Part shown: positions 43,166-52,327 of the stretch, piece after piece
Layout: each line of letters begins with the position of its first letter
Numbering within the stretch: position 1 is the first letter of the stretch
Source: Bacillota bacterium
GTDB taxonomy: Bacteria > Bacillota > Clostridia > Lachnospirales > Lachnospiraceae
Length of the DNA stretch: 64,000 bases
Direction: 5' to 3'
NCBI GenBank assembly: GCA_023442465.1
Contig: JAEZZQ010000043.1
Coordinates: 124,001-188,000, forward strand
Translations under genes and position numbers: made by a program
The notes under the pieces: generated by a model
What the model was told of the DNA's origin: nothing
The model's database searches: none
Seen by the model: only the letters and a program-made list of their open reading frames with translations

Positions 43166-45583
43166 CTATTTCGTATTTCTCTGAGCTCTCCGGCTTCTGA
43201 AAAAGCCTCCCACGAATCCCTTAAATCCCGCAAAAAAGTGACCGTTTACCATCCGGACAAGCTGCCTTGCCATCTCCATCGTTATGATTCCGTTGGTCAT
43301 CTTGGCAATTCCCCGGAAGGGCATATTATAAATGAACAGCACATTTAAGTTAGGAATTCCCTTCTTCTCGCTGCGCCCCTTAAGCCATGTCAACACCTTA
43401 TAAGCCAGTCTGGCCAAACCACTTCGCGCATAGTACATCTGACATAGAGCATCGTTCACATCCAGGATGCCGTTCTCATTCCAGTGCCCATCGGGTATAT
43501 CATGCCCTAAAAGTGCGGCAAATTCGTTGTCGTCTACTGCTTGTATCCTGCCGCTTTCATAGGGCACCATAGCCTCTTTGTCATACCAGCACTTTGCCGC
43601 CTCTCCTGAGACATGCAAACTGCCTCTAAGCCTTATATCCGCACTGGAAGCTCCGATAAGGATATGGTAGTCTCCCCCTTCCACCTCCCAGCGGTTATTT
43701 CCCGTATTGAAATAGCGGAACGCTTTATCATCCAACGGAATAACCACCCGCTTTGACTCTCCTGCCCTTAAAAATACTTTGGAAAAACCCTTAAGCTCCT
43801 TTAACGGGCGGTAAATCTCTGAATTCTTCGCACCGACATAAAGCTGCGCTACTTCCGCACCGTCCGTATCTCCGGTGTTCGTCAGGATAAAGCTCACTTC
43901 CTTTTCTGCAACCCTTAACTCGGAATAAGCAAAGGAAGTATAGCTTAGTCCATATCCAAAAGGAAACTGCACAGGAACTTCCGCTTTATCGTAATACCGA
44001 TAACCGACGTAAAGTCCTTCTCTATATTCCGCATTGTATTCTTTTCCCGGAAAATAATGGTAAGCCGGTGTATCTTCATACCTGAAAGGAATAGTCTCCG
44101 CCAGTTTTCCGCCGGGACATACCTGACCGGTAATTACCTGAAGCATTGCTCCCGCTCCTGCCTGGCCTCCAAGATAGCCGTGCAGTGCCGCCTTGCATTT
44201 ATCCATCCAAGGCATTTCAATAGCGGACCCCGCGGAAATTATCGCTATAATATTGGAATTTACCTTCGCTGTTTCTGCAAGCAGGGAAATCTGACTTTCC
44301 GGTATTCTCATATGAGTTCTGTCCAGCCCCTCTGTCTCGCTGATTTCATCCAGCCCCAGATAAAATAAAACGACCTGCACTTTCTTTGCAAGCTCCAGTG
44401 CTGCCCTGCGCATATCGGCATTCTCCCTGCCGCCCCGCTCATATCCCCTCTCAAAGCCAACGACGGTAAGATCATAATCCTTTAAAATGTCTATCGTATT
44501 ATCCAGCTTCGTACAGTTAACGATGGACGAGCCCGCGCCCTGATAGCGTGGCGTCTCCGCAAAATCTCCTATTATCGCTATCTTAGTATCCTTCGGAACA
44601 GGGAGCAGATTTTCCTCATTTTTAAGCAGAACGATGCTTTCAGCCGCTGCCCTTCTCGCCGCATTATGGTGCTCCTCTATTTGTATATTCTTATTTCTAT
44701 TGACTTCCATAACCGGAAATATTTCATAAATAATCTTTAAAAGCTCTTCCACCCTCCGGTCTAACAGTTCTTCCTTCAATATTCCCTTGCGCACGGCTTC
44801 TGCCAGCTCTCTGTCACTATCTCCGCCCGTGGTAGGCATTTCCAAGTGATTTCCGGCCTTAACGGATTCTACATGGTCGTTGGAACCGCCCCAGTCCGTC
44901 ACCACAAAGCCGTCAAACCCCCATTCATCCCTGAGGATTTCCTGAAGAAGTTTCTCGTTTTCACTGGCATATACTCCGTTAATGCGGTTGTAGGAGGTCA
45001 TCAGGCTCTTAGGCCTCGCCTCCTTTACCACGATTTCAAATGCCGTCAGATAGATTTCCCGCAGCGTCCTTTCATCGACGATGGAGTCACTGGACATCCT
45101 GCGCAGCTCCTGACTGTTCACCGCATAGTGCTTCGGACAGGCGGAAATTCCCTTACTTTGAAGTCCTCTTACTTCTGCCGCCGCCATTTTCCCGCACAAA
45201 TAAGGATCTTCACTATAATATTCGAAGTTACGCCCGCAAAGAGGGCTTCTCTTTATGTTCATTCCGGGGCCCAGGATTACGCCTACACCCTGCGCAAGCG
45301 CTTCCTCTCCGATACAGGAACCCACCAGCTCTCCTATCTCAGGGTCCCAGCTGTTTGCCACGGTTGCCGCAGTGGGGAAACAGGTAGCGGGCAAGCTTGC
45401 ATTCAGTCCCAGATGGTCTCCCGCTCCTACCTGCCTGCGTACCCCGTGAGGACCGTCCGACATTATAATGGTCGGAAGACCCAATCGCTCTATGGTCTTC
45501 GTTTCCCACATATCCTTTCCGGACAATAAGGATGCCTTTTCCTCCAGCGTCATCTTCCTTATCAATTCTTTATAATCTATCAT
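43166..45583 (-). CDS. GH3 beta-glucosidase (cytoplasmic)
   Basis: Protein of 805 residues in canonical GH3 order. The TIM-barrel domain has SDGPHGVR, KHYAVNSQE and the nucleophile Asp in VVTDWGGSNDH near 240. The alpha/beta sandwich has GSSIVNCTKLD, and the fibronectin-III domain has FGYGLSYTSF. An extra C-terminal stretch of about 110 residues (GHDIPDG, LFIYNMPFRGI) is shared only with the next GH3 gene. There is no signal peptide. ATG at 45583 with AAAGGCG upstream was chosen over earlier Met codons lacking a site. It probably hydrolyses imported beta-glucosides or xylosides. Confidence 0.9.
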   Translation of the reverse strand: MIDYKELIRKMTLEEKASLLSGKDMWETKTIERLGLPTIIMSDGPHGVRRQVGAGDHLGLNASLPATCFPTAATVANSWDPEIGELVGSCIGEEALAQGVGVILGPGMNIKRSPLCGRNFEYYSEDPYLCGKMAAAEVRGLQSKGISACPKHYAVNSQELRRMSSDSIVDERTLREIYLTAFEIVVKEARPKSLMTSYNRINGVYASENEKLLQEILRDEWGFDGFVVTDWGGSNDHVESVKAGNHLEMPTTGGDSDRELAEAVRKGILKEELLDRRVEELLKIIYEIFPVMEVNRNKNIQIEEHHNAARRAAAESIVLLKNEENLLPVPKDTKIAIIGDFAETPRYQGAGSSIVNCTKLDNTIDILKDYDLTVVGFERGYERGGRENADMRRAALELAKKVQVVLFYLGLDEISETEGLDRTHMRIPESQISLLAETAKVNSNIIAIISAGSAIEMPWMDKCKAALHGYLGGQAGAGAMLQVITGQVCPGGKLAETIPFRYEDTPAYHYFPGKEYNAEYREGLYVGYRYYDKAEVPVQFPFGYGLSYTSFAYSELRVAEKEVSFILTNTGDTDGAEVAQLYVGAKNSEIYRPLKELKGFSKVFLRAGESKRVVIPLDDKAFRYFNTGNNRWEVEGGDYHILIGASSADIRLRGSLHVSGEAAKCWYDKEAMVPYESGRIQAVDDNEFAALLGHDIPDGHWNENGILDVNDALCQMYYARSGLARLAYKVLTWLKGRSEKKGIPNLNVLFIYNMPFRGIAKMTNGIITMEMARQLVRMVNGHFFAGFKGFVGGFFRSRRAQRNTK

Positions 45584-45729
45584 GTATTTAACACGCCTTT
45601 CTTCTTCCTGCATATGATAATCTTTTCGCTTACACATACTTTCTCTGCATACACATCATATCATAGCTTTAAGGCCATTTTTTACCCCCTGCGCAAAATG
45701 CGTTATTTGTTTCACAAAATGTATTTTAT

Positions 45730-45825
45730 TTACTCTACATTCTTGAATTTATTCACTTCGTCGCTTAACGTATTTACTGTTTCCAGATTACGGGCAGCCT
45801 TTGAAATCTTTTCCAAAATTTTCAA
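45730..45825 (-). CDS. possible 31-residue small protein
   Basis: Between the tandem GH3 genes a TTG at 45825 opens a frame encoding MKILEKISKAARNLETVN followed by TLSDEVNKFKNVE, an amphipathic helix-like peptide with convincing codon use. There is no clear ribosome site. It could be a small membrane-binding peptide or a relic. Confidence 0.3.
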   Translation of the reverse strand: MKILEKISKAARNLETVNTLSDEVNKFKNVE

Positions 45826-45848
45826 AGAACTTTATACGCACTTTTCTC

Positions 45849-48296
45849 CTACTTCATTGTATCCGCTTTTTTCACAACTTTTCTTTGTTTGAAAAATCCG
45901 GAAATCACCTGTCCGAGCCCTCCAAAAAAATTCCCGTTAATAATCCTCATGATTCCGTCTACCATATAACTGCTGACCATTCCTCCTGTCATCTTTCCGA
46001 TTCCTCTGAAGGTCATGTTGTAAATAAACAGGATATTCAAATCCGGTTTTCCTTTTTTCAAGCTCTTACCTAGCATCCTTGTCAATATCTTATAGACCAG
46101 CCTTGCCAGTGCGCTTTTTGCATAGTATAACTGACAGATTGCGTCATTTGCTTCCAATGTCGCACTCCAGCTTCCGTCTGGGATTTCATGCCCCAACAGC
46201 TCTTCCCACTCTTTGTCCGTTACCGATAAAATATCTCCATTCGCATAACTTGGCAGTTTTGCCATATCGTACGGAGACGGTGCATTTGTACCTTCCATGA
46301 CCACACCTCCAGCTAAACGAATATCCGCTACAGAGGCGCCTACCATGATTTCATACTCACCGCCTTCAACCTCAAAACGGTTTGTTTTTACATTAAAATA
46401 TCGAAATGCCTTATCATCCAAAGGAATCGTGACCTTTTTGCTCTCTCCGGCCTTCAGAAATATTTTTTTAAAGCCCTTTAACTCTTTTACCGGGCGGTAC
46501 ACAGCAGGCACCTTGGAGTTTACATATATTTGTGCTACCTCTGCACCATCCATTTTTCCTGTATTAGTGATTGTGAATGTCACCGTCGCCGGATTTTCCA
46601 TATCTTTTTTATGGTTTTCAATTTGCAGCCCGGAATAGGTAAAGGTGGTATAACTCATTCCGTATCCGAACGGGAATAACACCTCATTGCCCACCGTTTC
46701 AAAATACCGGTAGCCCACAAATATGCCTTCTCTGTATTCCGCATTCCTCTGCCGTGATGGGAAATAGGGAGAAGACGGCGTATTCTCATATGTAAGCGGA
46801 TAAGTCTCTGAAAGCTTCCCTGACGGATTCACTTCCCCCATAATCGCTTTCAGCATAGCTGACGCTCCCGCCTGGCCGCACAAATATCCATGGATTAACG
46901 CCTTACACTTTGAAAGCCAGGGCATTTCCACTGAAGAACCGGCAGACATAACCACCACAATATTTTTGTTTACTTTTTCAATTGCATTTAACAAAGAAAT
47001 CTGGTTTTCCGGCATCTTCATATGTGGGCGTTCAAGTCCCTCTGCTTCTGAAATCTCATTCAGCCCCAGATACAAAAGCACAACGTCCGCCTTCTTTGAA
47101 AGCTCCACTGCCTTATTTTGCAGTGCGGCATTTTCCGGTCCGACCCTGGTGTATCCCTGCTCAAACCCAACTACATTTAACTCGAAGCGCGTGGTCATTT
47201 CCTTTGCGGAATCCAACTTTGTGGGATTCACTACAGATGAACCTGCTCCCTGATACCGCGGTGTCTTTGCAAAATCCCCGATAAGGGCCACGGCAGTCCC
47301 CTTCTTAAGAGGCAGAATAGTATCTTCATTTTTCAACAGAACAATACTCTCTTCACTGGCTTTTTCTGCCATCTGATGATGGGCTTCCACATCAAAGGCT
47401 TTCCCTGATGCCTTCTCTGCCGCCGCTCCTGCGGAAAAAATAACATCCAAAAGCTCATCTAATCGCTTATCGATCAGCCTCTCATCGATTTTTCCATCCT
47501 TTACCGCCTGAATCAACTCTTCGTCACTGTCACCGCCTGTGGTAGGCATCTCCAGATGGGCGCCCGCCCTTACTCCTTCCACATGGTCATTGCTGCCACC
47601 CCAGTCCGAAACCACAAATCCGTCAAATCCCCATTCATCCCGCAGAATGTCCTGCAGCAGATGCTTATTTTCATTGGCATAGACTCCGTTTATACGGTTG
47701 TATGACGACATGATACTCTTTGCCTTTGATTCCTTGACCACAATTTCAAAAGCGGTTAAATAAATCTCCCGCAAAGTCCTCTCGTCCATGACTGAATTAC
47801 TTGCCATGCGCCTCATCTCCTGAGAATTTGCCGCAAAGTGCTTCGGACAGGCAGACACACCGTTTTCCTGAATTCCCCTGATATAACCGGCCGCCATCTT
47901 TCCCGCAAGATACGGATCCTCAGAAAAATACTCGAAATTACGGCCGCACAGCGGGTTTCTTTTAATATTCAGGCCCGGTCCCAAAATAACGCCTACACCC
48001 TGGCTGGCGGCTTCCTCGCCCAGGCAACGCCCAATCTCTTCACCAAGAGACGGATTCCAGCTATTTGCAATTGCTGCTGCCGTCGGAAAACAGGTGGCGG
48101 GAACAGAACCATGTATACCCAATTGATCCCCCCTGCCTTCTTGTTTTCTAACTCCATGCGGTCCGTCCGCCAGCATGATGCTCTTTATTCCAACACGCTC
48201 TACACTTCTGGTCAGCCAAAAATCCTTGCCGGAGAACATATAGCATTTTTCTTCCAGAGACATCTGTGAAATAATCCCGTGATATTTTAATTCCAT
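45849..48296 (-). CDS. GH3 beta-glucosidase (cytoplasmic paralogue)
   Basis: Protein of 815 residues, a tandem duplicate of the preceding GH3 with the same domains: ADGPHGVRKQ, KHFAANSQE, the nucleophile Asp in VVSDWGGSNDH, FGYGMSYTTF. It also has the shared C-terminal extension (GHEIPDG, LFIYNMTFRGIGKMTGG), whose final Gly/Phe-rich helices could contact the membrane. GGAAGGG precedes the ATG. A dispersed repeat forms its leader. The two copies have diverged enough to have different glycosidic preferences. Confidence 0.9.
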   Translation of the reverse strand: MELKYHGIISQMSLEEKCYMFSGKDFWLTRSVERVGIKSIMLADGPHGVRKQEGRGDQLGIHGSVPATCFPTAAAIANSWNPSLGEEIGRCLGEEAASQGVGVILGPGLNIKRNPLCGRNFEYFSEDPYLAGKMAAGYIRGIQENGVSACPKHFAANSQEMRRMASNSVMDERTLREIYLTAFEIVVKESKAKSIMSSYNRINGVYANENKHLLQDILRDEWGFDGFVVSDWGGSNDHVEGVRAGAHLEMPTTGGDSDEELIQAVKDGKIDERLIDKRLDELLDVIFSAGAAAEKASGKAFDVEAHHQMAEKASEESIVLLKNEDTILPLKKGTAVALIGDFAKTPRYQGAGSSVVNPTKLDSAKEMTTRFELNVVGFEQGYTRVGPENAALQNKAVELSKKADVVLLYLGLNEISEAEGLERPHMKMPENQISLLNAIEKVNKNIVVVMSAGSSVEMPWLSKCKALIHGYLCGQAGASAMLKAIMGEVNPSGKLSETYPLTYENTPSSPYFPSRQRNAEYREGIFVGYRYFETVGNEVLFPFGYGMSYTTFTYSGLQIENHKKDMENPATVTFTITNTGKMDGAEVAQIYVNSKVPAVYRPVKELKGFKKIFLKAGESKKVTIPLDDKAFRYFNVKTNRFEVEGGEYEIMVGASVADIRLAGGVVMEGTNAPSPYDMAKLPSYANGDILSVTDKEWEELLGHEIPDGSWSATLEANDAICQLYYAKSALARLVYKILTRMLGKSLKKGKPDLNILFIYNMTFRGIGKMTGGMVSSYMVDGIMRIINGNFFGGLGQVISGFFKQRKVVKKADTMK

Positions 48297-48316
48297 CGTT
48301 TTTCCCTTCCACCGAG

Positions 48317-48467
48317 CAAAAGTATGCTTTGCCCACTCTCGCGATTTAAACTCTTAGCAGCACTGCTTTTGCTTGGCGCGCGCAGCTGCGCATCCTGCAC
48401 GGAGTGCTTTTATTCTATAGGATTAACAATTTTACACTTTAATGTAACAAGGTATTTCCTATAGAAT
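48317..48467 (-). repeat. dispersed leader repeat, copy 2, with hairpin
   Basis: 48317-48395 aligns ungapped to 3659-3737 (58 of 79 identical). It is followed by an 11-bp hairpin (ATTCTATAGGA at 48412-48422 with TCCTATAGAAT at 48457-48467). The element lies 20 bases before the GH3 start, in the same orientation relative to the gene as copy 1. Confidence 0.6.
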
Positions 48468-48469
48468 GA

Positions 48470-48512
48470 AAAGAGCCGCCACCTTTTGGCGGCAGCTCTT
48501 TAACTTTTTATA
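48470..48512 (-). terminator. rho-independent terminator of the permuted GH3 gene
   Basis: On the minus strand GAGC-T-GCCGCC pairs with GGCGGC-TC around AAAAGGT, followed by TTTTC. It lies 20 bases after the stop at 48530. Confidence 0.7.
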
Positions 48513-48529
48513 ACACTTTGTTTACAGCA

Positions 48530-51523
48530 TTACGCTTTTTTCGTACTTTTCCCTCTTTTTACGGAACGGATTGCAAACACGCCCCAAAAGATCAAAGCTG
48601 CAATAATTGCAATGTCCACAAATATCATCACCAGCATCCATATTGGCAGCAGATAGCCATCTGCTTGGATACTCATAGCATTGCTGTTGACAACCGAATA
48701 CAAAATATTCTTTGTTGCCTGCCGAAGAAGCGTAATCTGCGTTGCATCATCAGCCATGGCAAATGTCTTGGCATCCTGCGTTAAGAACAGATCGCCGCCG
48801 GCACGAATCATCTCGTCCACGTGTGTATAGGTATTTAAGCTATAGTCCGTAATGACCGAGCCATGGAAGCCCCATTCATCACGAAGCACCTGCGTAAGCA
48901 GTGCATAGCTGCCGCCTGCCCATTTCATACCCAAACGGTTGAAGGAAGACATCATGCCTGTTGCCCCGCCTTCTTTCACTGCAATCTCAAAGGGCAGCAG
49001 ATAAATCTCACGCATTGCCTGTTCATTCGCCCATACGAGAATACCGTTATATTCACGATCCGTCTCCTGGTCATTGATCGCAAAATGCTTCACGTAACAA
49101 TAGACGCCCTTTTTCTCTGCTCCCCGAACGACACCTGCGGCGAATTTGCCGGACAGCAGGCCGTCCTCACTATAGTATTCCCAGTTTCTTCCTGCAAAAG
49201 GAGAACGGTGGATATTCACGGCTGGTGCATACCAACCGGAATAAGGCAATCCGTCACCTTTTTCATTGCCTGCAAGACCTTCTTCACCTACCAGCTCACC
49301 CATTCTCTCTGCCAGAGCAGCATTCCAGGTGGAGCCCATTACACATTCTGCCTGATAAGCACAAGTCCCGTATACGACTGATTCCGATAAAAAGCTCGTA
49401 AACCCGCTGGGACCATCTGCATCTGTCGTGAGCGGTTTGCCGACCACCCCGTCAATGCCATTTACTTCATTGGTGCGGAAAGCGCCGAAACCGACCAGAT
49501 TCTTCATCTCCTCAAGGGATATCTCATTCAGCAGCGTTTCCCAGCGCGGGTCATCGAAGGACGCCTCTCCTACATAGTTTCCGTCCTCGGCATAAAGCAT
49601 ATCCCTCAGAGACAGCCCGTTATTTACCGGTGTGGCAGAGGGCACATCGCCCGTTACTTCCCATGGCTTTCCTTCATCAGGTTCTGTGTATTTACGCTTG
49701 ATGGATTCATCCAGCGCTTCCTTTAATTCATCCGTCAGTGTTCTCTCACTGTCATCCAGATAAGCTTTGGGAACCGTACCGGCAAAATCTTTACGGGATA
49801 CATAGGATGCATAGGTGTTCGTCCCGAAAATACCGGCGCTCACATCATCAAATGCATTTACAACTTCTGCTTCCTTACCATCCGCATCCATATCAGTGGG
49901 CATCTGCACACTGTCATTCAGGGTATATACTGCATTTGCCTTCACCGTATGTGCGTCGCTTCCTACGATGACATTGTAATCCCCTGCTTCCAGTTCATAG
50001 CCGCTGAAACCATTTTCATTGGCGTCTGCATAGTCATATGACTTCATATTCTTCACATCCAGAGTAAGCGTAAGCGTCTCTTCTTCTCCCGGAGCCAGAA
50101 GCCCTGTTTTAGCAAAATCACCTAAAACAACATGTGCCTTTTCAATTGCAGGCCCATCATGATCATAAGGTGCGCTGTAATACAACTCTACAACATCTTT
50201 TCCGGCATGATCTCCGGTATTTTTAACCGTCACTGATACCTCCAGCGTATCATCTGCCGTAATAGTGCTTCCATCAGCTTGCGCAAAGGAAACATTCCAG
50301 TCAAACGTAGTATAGGAAAGACCATACCCGAAGGGGTAGACTACGCTGTCCTCATACCATGTGGACTGCGGGTTCTTTGTCGTCTCCTCATATCCGCGGG
50401 TCTCATAATAACGATATCCTACATAAATACCTTCTTCATAGTTTACAAAAGCATAATCCGTTTTGTCACCGCCATAAAGATAGCGGTTGCCGAATTCACT
50501 TCCATAAATGCCGGTATTATACCAGGTCGGATCCATCATAAAATCTGCAGCCCAGGTATCTACCGTATGACCGGAGGGGCTGATCTGGTTCCCTTCCGTA
50601 TCTATTCCCGTCAAAATCTGTCCTAAAGCCATAACACCCGTTGCCCCCGGAAATCCCATCCAGAGAATGGAATCGATTCCTTCATCTGCCTTTAATTCCG
50701 GTATTTCCATGGTGGTGCCCACATTCAGAACAACAATAACATTGGAAAAACTTTCTTTTACATGCTCCAAAAGCGCTTTTTCATTCGCGTCCAATTTCAG
50801 ATAATGGCTATCTGCAGAAGAAGCTCCCAAGGCGGCGCCGCCGCCAAAGCTGTCTGCCATTGTTCTGGGAAGATCAAAGCCTTCTCCGCCAATTCTGGAA
50901 AAAACAACGATTGCCGCATCTTGATAATCTGCATAACTGCCCGTCACATCAGATGTATAAGAATCCATCGGCGTTTCCCCTGTTCCGAAACCGGGCAGCC
51001 TCTGTCCTGATGTCATGGCAGGATTTTCCGGTCTTCCGCTGCCGGATTTGACGGAATTCTCATAAAAACTCTTGAGCGTTTCATTATAGGAAATTCCCGC
51101 TGCATCCAGACTCTCATATAACGTCTTATACGTTGCTGAACTATTGTTACCGGCTGAACCGGAACCGGAATAAACAATATTCACTGAGTTCTTGCCAAAT
51201 ACACTGACACGTGCGCCATCGACGGACAGGGGAAGCACATCATTTTCATTTTTGAGAAGCACGATTCCTTCCTTTTCCACTTCGGCCACAAAATCATTTG
51301 CTGCGTTTAATACTTCTTCCTTGCTGGAATACTGTCTGTCATACCACTCAGCTCTGTTATCCTCTACCACATTGGCGCGTTCTCCGCCCAAAACAAGGCT
51401 TAATGAATTTGTAACAATGGGCACGCTCAATAGAACAGCCGTTACCGTAATTACCAGAACAAGTACGATAGCCGTCACAATAAACCAGATCTTTGTTTTT
51501 TTATGAGCCCAAATAAAACCCAT
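48530..51523 (-). CDS. membrane-anchored permuted GH3 glycosidase
   Basis: Protein of 997 residues with GH3 domains in reverse order. An N-terminal membrane helix (about 12-34) comes first. The alpha/beta sandwich (about 70-330), fibronectin-III domain (FGYGLSYTTFD near 400) and then the TIM barrel (about 640-950) follow. The barrel has KHFAINDQE and the nucleophile Asp in VITDYSLNTYTH. A second membrane helix lies near 960-982 before a basic tail. Two helices place the enzyme on the outer face of the cytoplasmic membrane. GGAGA precedes the ATG. It forms an operon with the lipoprotein upstream. Confidence 0.88.
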   Translation of the reverse strand: MGFIWAHKKTKIWFIVTAIVLVLVITVTAVLLSVPIVTNSLSLVLGGERANVVEDNRAEWYDRQYSSKEEVLNAANDFVAEVEKEGIVLLKNENDVLPLSVDGARVSVFGKNSVNIVYSGSGSAGNNSSATYKTLYESLDAAGISYNETLKSFYENSVKSGSGRPENPAMTSGQRLPGFGTGETPMDSYTSDVTGSYADYQDAAIVVFSRIGGEGFDLPRTMADSFGGGAALGASSADSHYLKLDANEKALLEHVKESFSNVIVVLNVGTTMEIPELKADEGIDSILWMGFPGATGVMALGQILTGIDTEGNQISPSGHTVDTWAADFMMDPTWYNTGIYGSEFGNRYLYGGDKTDYAFVNYEEGIYVGYRYYETRGYEETTKNPQSTWYEDSVVYPFGYGLSYTTFDWNVSFAQADGSTITADDTLEVSVTVKNTGDHAGKDVVELYYSAPYDHDGPAIEKAHVVLGDFAKTGLLAPGEEETLTLTLDVKNMKSYDYADANENGFSGYELEAGDYNVIVGSDAHTVKANAVYTLNDSVQMPTDMDADGKEAEVVNAFDDVSAGIFGTNTYASYVSRKDFAGTVPKAYLDDSERTLTDELKEALDESIKRKYTEPDEGKPWEVTGDVPSATPVNNGLSLRDMLYAEDGNYVGEASFDDPRWETLLNEISLEEMKNLVGFGAFRTNEVNGIDGVVGKPLTTDADGPSGFTSFLSESVVYGTCAYQAECVMGSTWNAALAERMGELVGEEGLAGNEKGDGLPYSGWYAPAVNIHRSPFAGRNWEYYSEDGLLSGKFAAGVVRGAEKKGVYCYVKHFAINDQETDREYNGILVWANEQAMREIYLLPFEIAVKEGGATGMMSSFNRLGMKWAGGSYALLTQVLRDEWGFHGSVITDYSLNTYTHVDEMIRAGGDLFLTQDAKTFAMADDATQITLLRQATKNILYSVVNSNAMSIQADGYLLPIWMLVMIFVDIAIIAALIFWGVFAIRSVKRGKSTKKA

Positions 51524-51585
51524 AATTATCTCCTTTTCTGCCGCGGCTTCTTATTTCCGGCCCGCGGACACCATTTTTAATGGTA

Positions 51586-52227
51586 TTACTCAATGTTTTC
51601 TACAACCTCTTCCATGGAAAGCGCTGCGCCCGCCGTAATCTTCAGACAGTCAATGGAGGGTGCACTTGGCATATTGCTGCGGTAGGTATTCTCACCGGCA
51701 ACAAAAACAATTTTGTTCTCGCCTGCTTTCAACTGGATTTCGCCAAGATTCTTTGTTTTGAAATTTTCCTGATTGCTTGCATCCGTACCGTTATCTGTTG
51801 TAAACTCCTCATACTGAACTGCTTCACCATTTACAGTAACTACGAAGCTTGTCGGATTCCATGTACAGTTTCCTAATGTATTAGAGCCAAGTACTGCTTT
51901 CAGCGTAGCTGTCGTATCCGCATCTGATGTGATCACAAAGGTAATCGGACTTTTTAAGCCAAGTTCCCCTACATAAAAGCCATTGCTTGCATTGGCATTT
52001 TCCTTTGCAAGACCGATACCTGTCGGGGAACCGGATACTCCAAGACCCTCCAGTCCATCCAATACAGTGTATTCTGCTTCAAAAATAAATTCTGTTCCGT
52101 CCGCTTCCTTCACTTCATTATTCGCTTCTTCCGTAGTTTTGCTCCCGGCTTCCGTACCGCCGCCGCAGGCAGTCATCAGCACCATTGCTGCCGTCATAAG
52201 CAAAGCTGTCATTACTTTCTTTTTCAT
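51586..52227 (-). CDS. surface lipoprotein, probable carbohydrate-binding module
   Basis: Protein of 213 residues. The signal peptide ends in lipobox LMTAC (Cys21), and a Gly/Glu/Thr linker follows. A beta-sandwich domain of about 150 residues has FIFEAEYTVLDGL at its start and LKAGENKIVFVAG near its end, resembling CBM6/CBM35-type folds. It lies between two surface GH3 genes and likely holds their substrate near the cell. AGGAGG precedes the ATG. No catalytic domain is present. Confidence 0.75.
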   Translation of the reverse strand: MKKKVMTALLMTAAMVLMTACGGGTEAGSKTTEEANNEVKEADGTEFIFEAEYTVLDGLEGLGVSGSPTGIGLAKENANASNGFYVGELGLKSPITFVITSDADTTATLKAVLGSNTLGNCTWNPTSFVVTVNGEAVQYEEFTTDNGTDASNQENFKTKNLGEIQLKAGENKIVFVAGENTYRSNMPSAPSIDCLKITAGAALSMEEVVENIE

Positions 52228-52252
52228 TACGTCACTCCTCCTGATTTAGCGA

Positions 52253-52292
52253 AACAGATGCACCTGCTTAACGCGCTGCATCTGCATCTGTT
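52253..52292. repeat. intercistronic hairpin
   Basis: AACAGATGCA (52253-52262) pairs with TGCATCTGTT (52283-52292), with further CTGC/GCA pairing inside. It separates the GH3 lipoprotein gene from the CBM-like gene without a T-run on the minus strand, so it more likely adjusts or protects the downstream transcript than ends it. Confidence 0.5.
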
Positions 52293-52327
52293 CCGATTTA
52301 TTTTTTCTTATTATATATTCTGTATGA

